A program made the position numbers and the translations under genes. Source: Azohydromonas lata NBRC 102462 (GTDB taxonomy: Bacteria > Pseudomonadota > Gammaproteobacteria > Burkholderiales > Burkholderiaceae_C). From it: 34,441 bases of DNA. Under the pieces are notes generated by a model. The model ran no database searches. It saw only the letters and a list, made by a program, of their open reading frames with translations, and had not been told where the DNA came from. Below are positions 8,173-17,431 of this stretch, piece after piece. Positions within the stretch are counted from its first letter, which is position 1, and every line of letters begins with the position of its first letter. The stretch lies in NCBI RefSeq assembly GCF_001571085.1, contig NZ_BCTC01000069.1, positions 1-34,441 of the forward strand. Reading direction: 5' to 3'.

Positions 8173-9468
8173 ATGTCAGTCCGGGAGCAATACCGCCAGA
8201 AGCGCCGTTCGGCCTACGACGCGGTCGCGGAAGTGCATGACGGCGACGTGATCGTCGTGCCCACCGGGGTAGGCGAGCCCCCGGCCCTGTTGAATGCGCT
8301 CTCCGAGCGGCGCCGCGACTTCCACGACGTGTGCATCGCGCAGATCCTGCCGCTGGCGCCCTACGGCTATTTCGACCCTGAGACGGTGGGGCATGTGCGG
8401 CACCTGGGCTACTTCCTGGGCGGCGCCTCCCGCCCAGGGGCACAGCAGGGCTGGATAGACACGCTGGCCAGCAACTTCTCGGAGCTGCCGCAGCTGATTC
8501 GGCGCGGCCTCACCCCGGCCGACGTCGTTCTCAGCGTCGCCTCGACGATGGACGAGCACGGCTACTTCTCGCTGAGCCTGGGGACCGACTACACGATGGC
8601 CGCCATCGAGCGCGCCAAGGCCGTGGTGCTGGAGGTCAACCCCAACGTGCCCTTCGCCTGTGGCCATTGCCATGTGCACATCTCCCAGGTGGCGGCGGTG
8701 GTGGAGAACGATGTGCCGTTGCGTGAAGTCGGCCTGCCCACCATCGGGCCTGTGCAGGAAGCCATCGGCCGCTACGTCGCGGAGATGATCGAAGACGGCT
8801 CGACGCTGCAGGTCGGCTACGGCGCCATCCCCGACGCCGTGGTCATGCAGTTGCGGCACAAGCGCGACCTGGGCGTGCACACGGAAATGATGGGCGACGG
8901 ACTGCTCTCGCTCATCGAATGCGGCGCCGTCACCAACCGGCGCAAGAACTACCTGCCCGGCAAGTCCATCGCCACCTTCGCACTGGGCTCGGCCAAGCTC
9001 TACCGCTACATGCACCGCAACCCGGGCTTCGAGATGCACCCGGTTGACTTCACCAACGATCCCTGGCTTGCCGGCCGCAACGACAAGCTCATCTCGGTCA
9101 ATGCCACGCTGCAGATCGACCTTTTCGGCCAATGCGGCTCGGAATCGCTGGGGGCCACGCCGTACTCCGGCACGGGCGGGCAGTCGGACTTCGTGCGCGC
9201 CGCCAACCGGTCAGAAGGCGGAAAGTCCTTCATCGTTCTGCCTTCCACGGCCAAGGACGGAGCGGTCTCGCGCATCGTCCCGACGCTGGACGCCGGCACG
9301 GTGGTCACCACCAGCAAGAACGACGTCAACTACGTCGTGTCCGAATACGGCGTTGCCCAGTTGCGCGGCAAGTCCATGCGTGAGCGCGCCCGGGCGCTGA
9401 TCGGCATCGCCCACCCCGACTTCCGGCCTGCGCTCGAAGAGCAGGCCGCACGGCTGCGGCTGGTCTGA
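8173..9468 (+). CDS. Acetyl-CoA hydrolase/4-hydroxybutyrate CoA-transferase family protein
   Basis: A 431-residue class I CoA-transferase fold protein (Cat1/Cat2/4HbCT family). Start ATG 8173 is preferred over an upstream in-frame start because GGGAGA lies just before it. Family marks are the GYGAIPDAV loop at about 215-223, the catalytic glutamate Glu238 in GVHTEMMGDG, which forms the glutamyl-CoA thioester, and YSGTGGQSDFVRAA at about 331-344. The protein either swaps CoA between acetyl-CoA and another acid or hydrolyses acyl-CoA. As third gene of the operon it probably activates the carboxylic acid substrate to its CoA ester or recycles CoA. No acyl-CoA ligase is present in the window, which supports an activation role. 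Confidence 0.9.
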   Translation: MSVREQYRQKRRSAYDAVAEVHDGDVIVVPTGVGEPPALLNALSERRRDFHDVCIAQILPLAPYGYFDPETVGHVRHLGYFLGGASRPGAQQGWIDTLASNFSELPQLIRRGLTPADVVLSVASTMDEHGYFSLSLGTDYTMAAIERAKAVVLEVNPNVPFACGHCHVHISQVAAVVENDVPLREVGLPTIGPVQEAIGRYVAEMIEDGSTLQVGYGAIPDAVVMQLRHKRDLGVHTEMMGDGLLSLIECGAVTNRRKNYLPGKSIATFALGSAKLYRYMHRNPGFEMHPVDFTNDPWLAGRNDKLISVNATLQIDLFGQCGSESLGATPYSGTGGQSDFVRAANRSEGGKSFIVLPSTAKDGAVSRIVPTLDAGTVVTTSKNDVNYVVSEYGVAQLRGKSMRERARALIGIAHPDFRPALEEQAARLRLV

Positions 9469-9564
9469 GCCGGCCAGCCTGACTGCGGGGCCCGTGCACA
9501 GCGGGCCGCGCCACTCCCGCCAACCCCCTTTCGCGCCGATCGCAACCGGCGTGTGGAGCGACTC

Positions 9565-10773
9565 ATGCCTCAAACTTCCATCTCCGACGATCCCATCGTC
9601 ATCGTCAGTGCCGCCCGCACGCCGCTGGGCAGCTTGCAAGGCAGCTTCGCGTCGCTCGGCGCGCCGCAGTTGGGCGCACAGGCCATCCGTGCCGCCGTGG
9701 AGCGGGCCGGCCTGCCATCCGACGCCGTGGACGAGGTGCTGATGGGTTGCGTGCTGCCTGCCGGGCTGGGCCAGGCGCCGGCGCGCCAGGCCGCGCTGAA
9801 CGCAGGCCTGCCCCTGTCGGCCGGCTGCTCCACCATCAGCAAGGTCTGCGGCTCAGGCATGAAGGCCACCATGCTGGCGCACGACCTGCTGCTGGCCGGA
9901 AGCCAGGAGGTGGTCGTGGCCGGTGGCATGGAATCGATGAGCAACGCGCCTTATCTGCTGCCCAAGGCGCGCTCAGGCCAGCGCCTGGGCCATGGCCAGA
10001 TGCTGGACCACATGTTCTTCGACGGCCTGGAAGACCGCTATGGCGCGGCCACCAACGGCCGGCTGATGGGCACCTTCGCCGAGGACTGCGCACGCCACTT
10101 CAACTTCACGCGCGAGGAGCAGGATGCCTACGCCGCCGCCTCCACGCTGCGCGCGCAACAGGCCATCCGCGACGGCCTGTTCCACTGGGAAATCACGCCG
10201 GTGGCCGTGCCCGGGCGCGGCGGCGAGAAGCTGGTGTCGCAGGACGATGCGCCGCTGAACGTGCAACTGGAGAAAATCTCCACGCTCAAGCCCGCTTTTG
10301 CCAAGGATGGCACGGTGACCGCGGCCAACTCCAGCTCCATCTCCGACGGCGCGGCCGCCATGGTGTTGATGCGCCAATCGACCGCGCGCAAGCACACGCT
10401 GGCACCGCTGGCGGTCGTCCACGGCCATGCCACGCACGCGCAAGAACCGGCTTGGTTCACGACCGCGCCGGCGGGAGCGATCCGCAAGCTGCTCGCCAAG
10501 GTGGGCTGGCAAGTGGGCGACGTGGACCTGTGGGAGATCAACGAGGCATTTGCCGTTGTCACGATGGCGGCCATGCGCGAGCTGTCCCTGTCGCATGAGC
10601 AAGTCAACGTGCATGGCGGTGCTTGCGCGCTCGGCCACCCCATAGGCGCGTCGGGCGCGCGCATCGTCGTGACGCTGCTGGGCGCGCTGCGCCAGCGAGG
10701 CGCCAAGCGGGGCGTCGCCAGCCTGTGCATCGGCGGCGGCGAGGCGACGGCCTTGGCGATCGAGCTGGTCTGA
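9565..10773 (+). CDS. Thiolase (acetyl-CoA C-acyltransferase)
   Basis: The 402-residue thiolase has the complete active site: nucleophile Cys95 in ISKVCGSGMK, His358 in GGACALGHPIGASGA, and Cys388 in SLCIGGGEATA. The NEAFA motif (about 326-330) is also present. ATG 9565 is preferred to GTG 9553 because GGAG lies 6 bases before it. It ends the four-gene operon and would cleave a 3-ketoacyl-CoA (acetoacetyl-CoA or 2-methylacetoacetyl-CoA) to acetyl-CoA plus a shorter acyl-CoA. The 96-bp gap before it contains a 6-bp G/C hairpin (GGCCCG/CGGGCC) that could modulate distal expression. Degradative and biosynthetic thiolases cannot be separated from sequence alone; the context favours degradation. 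Confidence 0.94.
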   Translation: MPQTSISDDPIVIVSAARTPLGSLQGSFASLGAPQLGAQAIRAAVERAGLPSDAVDEVLMGCVLPAGLGQAPARQAALNAGLPLSAGCSTISKVCGSGMKATMLAHDLLLAGSQEVVVAGGMESMSNAPYLLPKARSGQRLGHGQMLDHMFFDGLEDRYGAATNGRLMGTFAEDCARHFNFTREEQDAYAAASTLRAQQAIRDGLFHWEITPVAVPGRGGEKLVSQDDAPLNVQLEKISTLKPAFAKDGTVTAANSSSISDGAAAMVLMRQSTARKHTLAPLAVVHGHATHAQEPAWFTTAPAGAIRKLLAKVGWQVGDVDLWEINEAFAVVTMAAMRELSLSHEQVNVHGGACALGHPIGASGARIVVTLLGALRQRGAKRGVASLCIGGGEATALAIELV

Positions 10774-10830
10774 GGAGGGGCGCGCCCACCCACCGGCCTG
10801 GCCCCTCAAAGCCCTATCGCCGGAAACCTC

Positions 10831-12492
10831 TTATGGCTGCTGCAACGAAGGCGCCGGGCATGAGCTGGCCTGGCGTGCAGCCTGGCCTCGGCGCTTGTGC
10901 TCGTACATGCGCCTGTCAGCGAGCTGCTGAATTTCATCGATGCCGCCAGCCTCGGTGAAGTCACCCGTCCCCCAGCTGGCGCCGGCATCGACGAAGCCTT
11001 TGCGGTGAAGCGCCTGCACGGCCGCCGCAATGGCCGCCTCCACCTCGGTGCGGTGGCCCGGCATGGAGAGCACGGCGAACTCGTCGCCGCCAAGCCGGTA
11101 CAGGGTGGCGTGCGAGTCCAGCCGCTGCCCAAGCTCGGCGCCGAACTCGCGCAGCAGCCTGTCCCCTTGGGCATGGCCGTGCCGGTCGTTGTAGTGCTTG
11201 AGGCCGTCGAGGTCGATGGCCGTCAGGCTGGCCTGTGCAGGCAGCGCCTGCAGCGCTTCTTCGAAAGCATGGCGGTTGCGCAGTTCCGTCAGCGAATCGG
11301 TTTGAGCCAGCCGCAAATGCGCCTGTGCCGTGGCCAGCGCCTGCGCGGTCGTGCGCTGCAACTCGCCAAACTGGAAGGCCAGGACCAGGGACAGCAGCAG
11401 CACCTCAATGGTCACGGCCACCAGGCCTACATGCTCCACCACGATGGTGTTGAGATCGCCCATGCCGCCGAGCGTGATGGCCACGAATCCCGTGATGGCG
11501 AAGCCCACGTTGGCCAGGAGATAAGAGCGCGCCAGGCGGTCGCCGGCACGCGCGCGGCATATGCCCGCGGCCAGGCCATAAGCCAGGAACGCACCCACAC
11601 CCGCGCGGCACAGCTCCATGGCCCAATTCGGCCGCCACACCGCGACACCGGCCATGCACGCCATGGTCAGCACGACGGCAATACCCAGCGCGTACAGGCG
11701 CGGTGCCGTGGCGCGCAGCCGCAGCAGCGCCATCACGAAGCCGACGTAGGCCATGTTGGACAGCAGGATGGGCGCGGTGTTGAGATAGAACCAGCGGATG
11801 CCTAGAAGCTCGTGTGCCACGCCCAGCCCGCTGGCGTTGTAGACCAAGTTGCCGGTTATAAACGCGGCGTACAGCCCTTCGGTCCAGCGCCGCCGCGCGC
11901 CGGCCAGGACCGCGTAGAACACGCCCAATCCAATGAACACCCCCAGTCCCGCCAGCGTCAGCGCATTGCCCGGTTTGATGGCCTGCCGGTAGTGGTCCAG
12001 CGTGTCGATGTACGGCTGCGGCGGCGTGATGAAATAGGGCGATTCCAACCGCGTAAGCAGCCGGTAGGTTCCCGGCGCGAGGTCGAACTCGCGGCCATGG
12101 CGCAGAAAAAACGGGTTGGGCTCGGCAGAAATCAGTCCGCCGCCGGCTTGGGCAACAACCCGGTCCTGTCCGTCCAGAAGCCGGTGCTCGAAGCGTCCCA
12201 GGACGGAGCCGTTTCGGAAATCAATGACGTAGCGGCCGCCCTGGGCAATCTCGAATCTGGCCGTGTGTTCGAACTTGCCGCCAGTGGTTGGCAGGCGTTC
12301 GATATTCAGGGCAGGGGTGTGGGAGAGATCTGTCCAACCGCCTTGCAGCGCCATGGGAAAGTCCTGCGACGCTTTGGCGCCGGGCGCCCACGCCAGCAAG
12401 CACAAACCCGCCGCAACCAACGCCATGGCACCGGCGCAAGACGCGAGGAGGGAAAACAGTGCGTTGACTCGCAGAAATGCCGAGCGCTGCAT
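10831..12492 (-). CDS. Membrane diguanylate cyclase, 7TMR-DISM + GGDEF
   Basis: This 553-residue sensor enzyme should make cyclic di-GMP from two GTP. The order is: N-terminal membrane anchor or signal (about 11-40); periplasmic beta-rich 7TMR-DISM extracellular domain (about 45-165, with FEHRLLDGQDRVV and TYRLLTRLESPYF); seven membrane segments between about 178 and 375; a short coiled linker; and a GGDEF domain (about 390-530). Catalytic features are present: DSLTELRNRHAF at 399-410, the Mg-binding AIDLDGLKHYND, and an intact GGDEF at 468-472. The usual RxxD inhibitory site would fall at 459-462, where the sequence is DSHA, so product inhibition at the I-site is probably absent. It is monocistronic, convergent with the thiolase gene. 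The periplasmic ligand is unknown. Confidence 0.93.
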   Translation of the reverse strand: MQRSAFLRVNALFSLLASCAGAMALVAAGLCLLAWAPGAKASQDFPMALQGGWTDLSHTPALNIERLPTTGGKFEHTARFEIAQGGRYVIDFRNGSVLGRFEHRLLDGQDRVVAQAGGGLISAEPNPFFLRHGREFDLAPGTYRLLTRLESPYFITPPQPYIDTLDHYRQAIKPGNALTLAGLGVFIGLGVFYAVLAGARRRWTEGLYAAFITGNLVYNASGLGVAHELLGIRWFYLNTAPILLSNMAYVGFVMALLRLRATAPRLYALGIAVVLTMACMAGVAVWRPNWAMELCRAGVGAFLAYGLAAGICRARAGDRLARSYLLANVGFAITGFVAITLGGMGDLNTIVVEHVGLVAVTIEVLLLSLVLAFQFGELQRTTAQALATAQAHLRLAQTDSLTELRNRHAFEEALQALPAQASLTAIDLDGLKHYNDRHGHAQGDRLLREFGAELGQRLDSHATLYRLGGDEFAVLSMPGHRTEVEAAIAAAVQALHRKGFVDAGASWGTGDFTEAGGIDEIQQLADRRMYEHKRRGQAARQASSCPAPSLQQP

Positions 12493-12917
12493 CGGACCGT
12501 CTGATGGAAAAAAGGCTTGAATTACAGCATGTGATGCGCTTGTCTATGTGACCACAACGTTACAAAATGACATTTTGCTGGTGCGGGAAAATTGGAAAAA
12601 CGTAAAGCCGCACGGTAAATATCGAAATCTCTGAGTCGGCTGGTGTTTTGAGGGGAACCTTGATGAATATATTTGTGGCCAGTATTGTTTGATGGCTGCA
12701 TGACCATGATTTGCCCGTTGGAGAAAAACTAATTTCAGTTTGCCAACGTGCCATGAAAATCAAGCAAATATCCAACGCTGTAATCGCCGGCCCTGAATAC
12801 GCGCTGTTGGAACGAAAAGAAAATACGGTCTGAATCTGACGTGACGCCCCCGCCCTATGGAAGCCTTACCCGGCAACACATGGTCCGCCGGCCACCGTTC
12901 GTCAATCTGCGCGATGG

Positions 12918-12946
12918 CGGTTTCGACGCTCGGGGCATCGAAACCG
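12918..12946. repeat. Perfect inverted repeat beyond tauC
   Basis: CGGTTTCGA (12918-12926) and TCGAAACCG (12938-12946) are perfect inverted arms of 9 bp around an 11-nt loop. It may be a second transcript-end hairpin after the one at 12957-13002, or a protein-binding dyad. Confidence 0.5.
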
Positions 12947-12956
12947 TCACGGCGCG

Positions 12957-13002
12957 CAGTCTTGCCGCTACGGATCAGGGGCCGAGCCCCGCGGCAAGAC
13001 TG
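12957..13002 (-). terminator. Likely terminator hairpin of the tauXYABC transcript
   Basis: A perfect 12-bp inverted repeat (CAGTCTTGCCGC, 12957-12968, with 12991-13002) encloses a second small G/C hairpin (GGGGC-CGA-GCCCC). It begins 7 bp after the tauC stop codon. No T run follows, so it may act as a rho-independent-like or 3'-end stabilising structure. Confidence 0.6.
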
Positions 13003-13008
13003 CCGTGG

Positions 13009-13908
13009 TCAGAGCTTGCCTTTCCAGGGCACCAGCACCTTTTCGAAGTGCCGCATCATCAGGTCGAAGACGAAGGCAAACAGGCCGATGACGATGATGC
13101 CCATGATGACCACGTCCGAGGCCAGGAACTCCGCGGCATTGAGCACCATGAAGCCCAGGCCGCGCGTGGAGGCCACCATCTCGCCGGCCACCAGCGTGGT
13201 CCAGCCCACGCCGATGCCGATGCGCATGCCGGTGAAGATCTCGGGCAGCGCCGACTTCAGGATCACGTGCCGGATCACCTGCAGCCGCGTGGCGCCCATG
13301 GAGTAGGCGGCATGGATCTGCTCGATCGACACCGAGCGCACGCCGGAGCGGGCAGCGATGGCCATGGGCGCGAAGATGGCCAGAAAGATCAGGTAGACCT
13401 TGGAGAACTCGCCGATGCCGAACCAGATGATCACCATCGGCAGGTAGGCCAGCGGCGGCAGCGGGCGGTAGAACTCGATGGGCGGATCGAACACGCCGCG
13501 CGCCACGCGGCTCACGCCCATCATCACGCCGATCGGAATGGCGGTGGCGCAGGCCAGCGCAAAGGCGCCCAGCACCCGTGACAGGCTGGTGAGCGTGTGC
13601 TCCAGCAGCGTGGCGCCCGCGAAGCCTTCGGTGGCCACGAGCAGGAACTTCTCGATCACGGCCTGCGGCGTCGGCAGGAACAGCGGCTTCACCCAGCCGG
13701 CGTTGCTCACCACCACCCACAGCAGCAGCAGCGCCGCCACCGTGGCGCTGGCAATGCCGGCGGCGCTGCCCTGGCCGGGCGCGCCGAAGTGCTCGCCCGG
13801 CCGCACCGAGCGCTTGGCGAACAAGCGGGTCTTCATGGCCACGGGGGCCGCGTGGGCCTCGACGTCCAGCGCGGCGACGTTGGTGGGAAGGCTGCTGATC
13901 TTAGACAT
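13009..13908 (-). CDS. tauC: Taurine ABC transporter permease TauC
   Basis: This 299-residue inner-membrane permease of the NitT/TauT/SsuC class has about six membrane segments. The permease signature occurs at [23 protein letters not shown] (about 201-223), the loop that contacts the ATPase. ATG 13908 was chosen over an upstream in-frame start because AGGAGA lies 6-11 bases before it and the tauB stop overlaps it by 8 bp (13901-13908), which suggests translational coupling. Family members import taurine, alkanesulfonates or nitrate. Taurine is assigned from the adjoining tauXY and xsc genes. It is the last gene of the minus-strand tauXYABC run and is followed by a hairpin. Confidence 0.88.
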   Translation of the reverse strand: MSKISSLPTNVAALDVEAHAAPVAMKTRLFAKRSVRPGEHFGAPGQGSAAGIASATVAALLLLWVVVSNAGWVKPLFLPTPQAVIEKFLLVATEGFAGATLLEHTLTSLSRVLGAFALACATAIPIGVMMGVSRVARGVFDPPIEFYRPLPPLAYLPMVIIWFGIGEFSKVYLIFLAIFAPMAIAARSGVRSVSIEQIHAAYSMGATRLQVIRHVILKSALPEIFTGMRIGIGVGWTTLVAGEMVASTRGLGFMVLNAAEFLASDVVIMGIIVIGLFAFVFDLMMRHFEKVLVPWKGKL

Positions 13909-14725
13909 GGGCCGTCTCCTGGTGTGCGGCGCCGGCACGCTCGTCACCGTAGATGATGTTCAGCACGACCTCGCGCATGGCGATGAAGTCCGGGCTGGAC
14001 TTGATGGCGCGCGCGTCGCGCGTCTGCAGGAAGCGCTTGTTGAAGTCGAGCTCGTAGCGGTGCGTGATGCGCCCGGGACGCGGTGACATCACGATCAGGT
14101 GGCTGCCCAGGAAGAGCGCTTCCTCCACGCTGTGCGTGATGAAGAAGAACATCTTCTGCGTCTTCTGCCACACGTCCAGCAGCAGCTCCTGGATGGTCTC
14201 GCGCGTGAGCGCGTCCAGCGCGGCCATGGGCTCGTCCATCAGCAGCATGGCCGGGTTGCAGGTCAGCGCGCGGGCGATGCCCACGCGCTGCTGCATGCCG
14301 CCGGAGAGCTGGTAGATCATGTGCTGGTGGAAGTCCTTGAGGCCCACCAGCGCCAGGTTGCGGGCCGCGCGCTCGCGCCGCTCCGCCTTGGGCACGCCCT
14401 GCAGCTTGAGGCCGAACTCGGCGTTCTCCATGACGTTGAGCCAGGGCAGCAGCGCGTGCTTCTGGAACACGACGCCGCGGTCGGCGCCCGGACCTTCGAC
14501 GCGGCGCCCGCCCAGCAGCAGCTCGCCCTGTGAGGGTGCGATGAAGCCCGCCATCAGGCTCAGCAGCGTGGTCTTGCCGCAGCCCGAGGCGCCCAGTGCC
14601 ACGACGAAGTCGCCGCGGTGGATGGTGAGATCGATGTGATCGAGCGCATGCACCCGCTCGCTGCGCGTGCGGCCCGGGTAGATGACGCTGACGTCCCGGA
14701 CCTGCAGTTGATGTTCGATGGACAT
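13901..14725 (-). CDS. tauB: Taurine ABC transporter ATP-binding protein TauB
   Basis: The 274-residue ATPase of the TauB/SsuB class has Walker A GASGCGKT at residues 45-52, signature LSGGMQQ at 140-146, Walker B LLMDEP at 161-166 and the H-loop His188. ATG 14725 follows an AAGGGG; the frame stays open far upstream only because of base composition. The C-terminus extends about 25 residues beyond the core after LDFNKRF, as in other NitT/TauT ATPases. It energises TauC. It lies between tauA and tauC, with its stop codon inside the start of tauC. Confidence 0.93.
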   Translation of the reverse strand: MSIEHQLQVRDVSVIYPGRTRSERVHALDHIDLTIHRGDFVVALGASGCGKTTLLSLMAGFIAPSQGELLLGGRRVEGPGADRGVVFQKHALLPWLNVMENAEFGLKLQGVPKAERRERAARNLALVGLKDFHQHMIYQLSGGMQQRVGIARALTCNPAMLLMDEPMAALDALTRETIQELLLDVWQKTQKMFFFITHSVEEALFLGSHLIVMSPRPGRITHRYELDFNKRFLQTRDARAIKSSPDFIAMREVVLNIIYGDERAGAAHQETAHV

Positions 14726-14808
14726 GAACAACCCCTTGTGTCCGCGCCGTGGCCGGGCGTTGCCGGCCTGGGCGCGGTGAATGGATGCCCGGCGCGAGGC
14801 CGGGGACG

Positions 14809-15891
14809 TCATTTCAGCTTGAGCGCCGCTTCGAGGTATTTGGGCGTCACGAACGGGGCGAAATCGGCCGGCACGGTGTCGATGCGCTTTTGTGCCTTGA
14901 GGAATTCCGCGGTGGCCTTGATGGCCTTGGCCGCACCGCCGTCCTTGCCGCCGCCCAGCCACGCCGCCGTGGCCTGCTGCTCGGCGGAGGGGAAGGCGTA
15001 GAGCTGCAGTGCGTCGGCCGCGTCCTTGGGCGAGCCGCCGATGCGCGAGGAGATGGCCTTGGCATTGGGCGACTCGGCGTCCCAGGCGCCAGGGTTGGCC
15101 CGGAAGGCCGCGTCGGCATCGGCCACCGCCTTCACGAAGCGGGCCATGAACTCCGGGTTGGCCTCGCCCCACTTGCGGTTGACGGCGACGCCGTCGAACG
15201 TGGCGCGGCCCTTCTTGCCGAGCTCGCCGGAAGTCACCATCACCTTGCCGCTTTGCTTGATGCGCGCCAAGGCCGGGTCCCAGACGAAGGCCGCGTCGAT
15301 GTCGCCGCGTTCCCAGGCCGCCGCGATCTGGTTGGGCTGCATGTTGAGCAGCTGCACGTCGGTCGGCTTGATGCCCCACTGCTCCAGCGCGAAGATGGTG
15401 TGATAGTGCGTGGTCGAGACGAAGGGCACGCCCAGGCGCTTGCCCTTGAGATCGGCCGGCTGCTCGATGTGGGCGCCGTTGCGCACCACCATGGCCTCGG
15501 CCTCGTTGATGTCGGTGAGTATCCAGAACAACTGCAGCTCCACGCCGCGGCTGACCGCGGCGGCCAGCGGGCTGGAGCCGATCACGCCGAGCTGCACGTC
15601 GCCCGAAGTCATCGCCGTGGCGACCTTGGCCCCCGAATCGAACTGGCGCCAGTTGATCTTGTAGCCGGTGGCCTTTTCGATGGCACCGGTCGTGATGGCC
15701 ACGATCAGCGGGCTGGCGATGGGCTGGAAGGCGATCGTCACCTCCTTTTGCTGCGCCGAGGCCGTGCCGGCGCCCAGGCCCAGCGCCAGCAGCGCGGCGA
15801 TGCCAAGAAGCCGGCGCCGCGCGGGTGCCGCGGCGCCATGCGCCGGCACGCTCTGCGCTACGTGCCAATGGGTCTTGAGGGGTTGGTTCAT
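14809..15891 (-). CDS. tauA: Taurine-binding periplasmic protein TauA
   Basis: This 360-residue binding protein has an unusually long, basic N-region before its export signal ([19 protein letters not shown], cleavage after ASA at about 46). The double/triple Arg raises the possibility of Tat rather than Sec export. The mature part starts [18 protein letters not shown], the first strand of TauA/SsuA-type type II binding proteins. [19 protein letters not shown] and the [15 protein letters not shown] region are typical of taurine-binding proteins. It delivers taurine to TauBC. It follows tauY by 87 bp on the same strand and precedes tauB by 83 bp. Assignment to taurine rather than other sulfonates rests on both the TauA-like pattern and the tauXY/xsc context. 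Confidence 0.9.
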   Translation of the reverse strand: MNQPLKTHWHVAQSVPAHGAAAPARRRLLGIAALLALGLGAGTASAQQKEVTIAFQPIASPLIVAITTGAIEKATGYKINWRQFDSGAKVATAMTSGDVQLGVIGSSPLAAAVSRGVELQLFWILTDINEAEAMVVRNGAHIEQPADLKGKRLGVPFVSTTHYHTIFALEQWGIKPTDVQLLNMQPNQIAAAWERGDIDAAFVWDPALARIKQSGKVMVTSGELGKKGRATFDGVAVNRKWGEANPEFMARFVKAVADADAAFRANPGAWDAESPNAKAISSRIGGSPKDAADALQLYAFPSAEQQATAAWLGGGKDGGAAKAIKATAEFLKAQKRIDTVPADFAPFVTPKYLEAALKLK

Positions 15892-15978
15892 GTCGTCTCC
15901 GTGGTCTCCATCGTGGATGTGGGTGGCGCGGCGCCGTACTTCGCGGGCCGGCTGTTTGTGGGATGGGTTGTCGAGTGC

Positions 15979-17418
15979 TCAGAGCACCTCGTCCTGGAGG
16001 TGGTACCAGCGGTAGAGCACGCGCTGGCCCAGGCGCCGGAAGGGCGCGAAGGCCTGCGACTCCACCATCTCGCGCACGTTGGGGAAGGGCAGCTTGGAGC
16101 TGAAGATGGGCAGGTCCAGCTCGCGGCCCTGGCCGGCGATCCATTGCGCCAGCCGCTTGCCCGCCTGCGCCGAGTACATGACACCGTTGCCGCCGTAACC
16201 CAGCGCGTAGTAGATGGACTCGCCGGCCACGGGCTGGTGGATGCGGGGCATCATGTCGTGGCTGACGTCCACCCAGCCCCACCACGAGTAGTCGATGCGT
16301 ATGCCCGCCAGCGCCGGGAACTTGCGCGCGAGGTCACGCTCCAGGAACTGGCGGTACTTGTCCTGCGGCGCGTCACGCCCGGTGATGGCGCTGCGGCTGC
16401 CGATCTGCACCCGGCCGTCGGGCATGAGCCGGTAGTAGTGGCGCAGCACCCGCGTGTCCGTGATCACCTGGTGCGTGCGGAAGTTGCAAGCCTCGATCTC
16501 CTGCGGCGTGAGCGGCCGCGTCACGATGGAGTTGGACAGGATGGGCAGCAGCCGGTTGCGCAGTTGCGGGTGCAGGCCTTGCGAGGTGTAGCCGCCGGTG
16601 CACACGCCCACCGCGCGGGCGCGCACCACGCCGCCGGGGGTGCGCAGGTAGTGCACGCCGCCGCGCGTCTCCCATCCCAGCACGGGGCTGGACGGGTGCA
16701 CGGTGGCGCCCAGCGCGCGCGCCTTGCGCAGGTAGCCGAAGGCCAGCTTGCCGGCGTGTATGCCTATGCCCTCGGGCTCGTGCATGGCACCGGCGGCCTC
16801 GCGGTCGTCCACGTACTCGCGGCGCACGGTGTCGGCGTCCAGGATGCGGGCGTCGTACTTGAACACCTCGCGCAGCAGCCGGGCTTCCTTCTCCAGCGCC
16901 GGCATGGCCTTGGCGCGGTGCGCGATGTAGAGGTGGCCGCCGGGCTGCGGGTCGCAGGGGATGTCGGCGATGAGATCCTTGAAGGTCTGCATGCCCGCGC
17001 ACACCTCCTCGTGCAGGCGCAGCGCGGTGTCCCGGCCCCAGCGCTCTATCCACTGCGAGCGCTTGAGCCGGCCGGAGGCGCATTGCGCCTGCCCGCCGTT
17101 GCGCGTGCTGCAGCCCCAGCTCACGCGGTTGGCTTCCAGCACGGTGGCCTTGATGCCGTGGTCGCGCGCCAGGTGGATGGCGGTGCACAGCCCCGTGAAC
17201 CCCGAGCCGATGAGCGCCACGTCCACGTCGATGTCGTGCGTGATCGGCCCGTCGTCCGCGGGCGGGGCGCCGGCGGTGCCTATCCAGTAGGTGGGCGCGT
17301 AGTCGCGGCCCTGGCCGGGGTTGGGCGAGACCAGCGGATCGTAGGCGGGGTCGTAGGGGCGCGCGGGCTCGGTGGCCTGGCCCGTGCGCAGCAGCGGTTG
17401 CGAAGCGACGGCTTGCAT
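15979..17418 (-). CDS. tauY: Taurine dehydrogenase large subunit TauY (FAD oxidoreductase)
   Basis: This 479-residue FAD-dependent amine oxidoreductase belongs to the DAO family. The Rossmann motif is GSGFTG at residues 71-76, with Glu95 ending the second strand ([10 protein letters not shown]) and NGGQ at 97-100 contacting [23 protein letters not shown] near the C-terminus closes the flavin site. A roughly 65-residue N-terminal extension ([20 protein letters not shown]) is characteristic of this subgroup. With TauX, the family member TauY deaminates taurine to sulfoacetaldehyde and ammonia, passing electrons to the respiratory chain. Alone it could be mistaken for gamma-glutamylputrescine oxidoreductase; the NTF2-like partner 13 bp upstream and TauABC downstream decide for TauY. 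Probably cytoplasmic or membrane-associated. Confidence 0.88.
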   Translation of the reverse strand: MQAVASQPLLRTGQATEPARPYDPAYDPLVSPNPGQGRDYAPTYWIGTAGAPPADDGPITHDIDVDVALIGSGFTGLCTAIHLARDHGIKATVLEANRVSWGCSTRNGGQAQCASGRLKRSQWIERWGRDTALRLHEEVCAGMQTFKDLIADIPCDPQPGGHLYIAHRAKAMPALEKEARLLREVFKYDARILDADTVRREYVDDREAAGAMHEPEGIGIHAGKLAFGYLRKARALGATVHPSSPVLGWETRGGVHYLRTPGGVVRARAVGVCTGGYTSQGLHPQLRNRLLPILSNSIVTRPLTPQEIEACNFRTHQVITDTRVLRHYYRLMPDGRVQIGSRSAITGRDAPQDKYRQFLERDLARKFPALAGIRIDYSWWGWVDVSHDMMPRIHQPVAGESIYYALGYGGNGVMYSAQAGKRLAQWIAGQGRELDLPIFSSKLPFPNVREMVESQAFAPFRRLGQRVLYRWYHLQDEVL

Positions 17419-17431
17419 GGCGCGGCCCCCT

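Larger units (their letters stand above)
12493..13008. other. 516-bp intergenic region, AT-rich in its left part
   Basis: Bases about 12500-12840 are clearly AT-richer than the surroundings, with runs of A and T, and should hold the promoter of the diguanylate cyclase. The small open frames there lack coding-like composition. The right part (12918-13002) contains two tandem inverted repeats just beyond the tauC stop. No RNA gene is recognised. Confidence 0.5.

Noticed and set aside
6054-8174. 706-residue minus-strand open frame opposite the SDR and acyl-CoA dehydrogenase genes
   Set aside because: Covers two well-supported genes in antisense and shows no domain-like segment.
12522-12775. Two small minus-strand frames in the AT-rich gap before the diguanylate cyclase
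   Set aside because: No ribosome-binding site of note, overlapping frames, and composition like non-coding AT-rich DNA.
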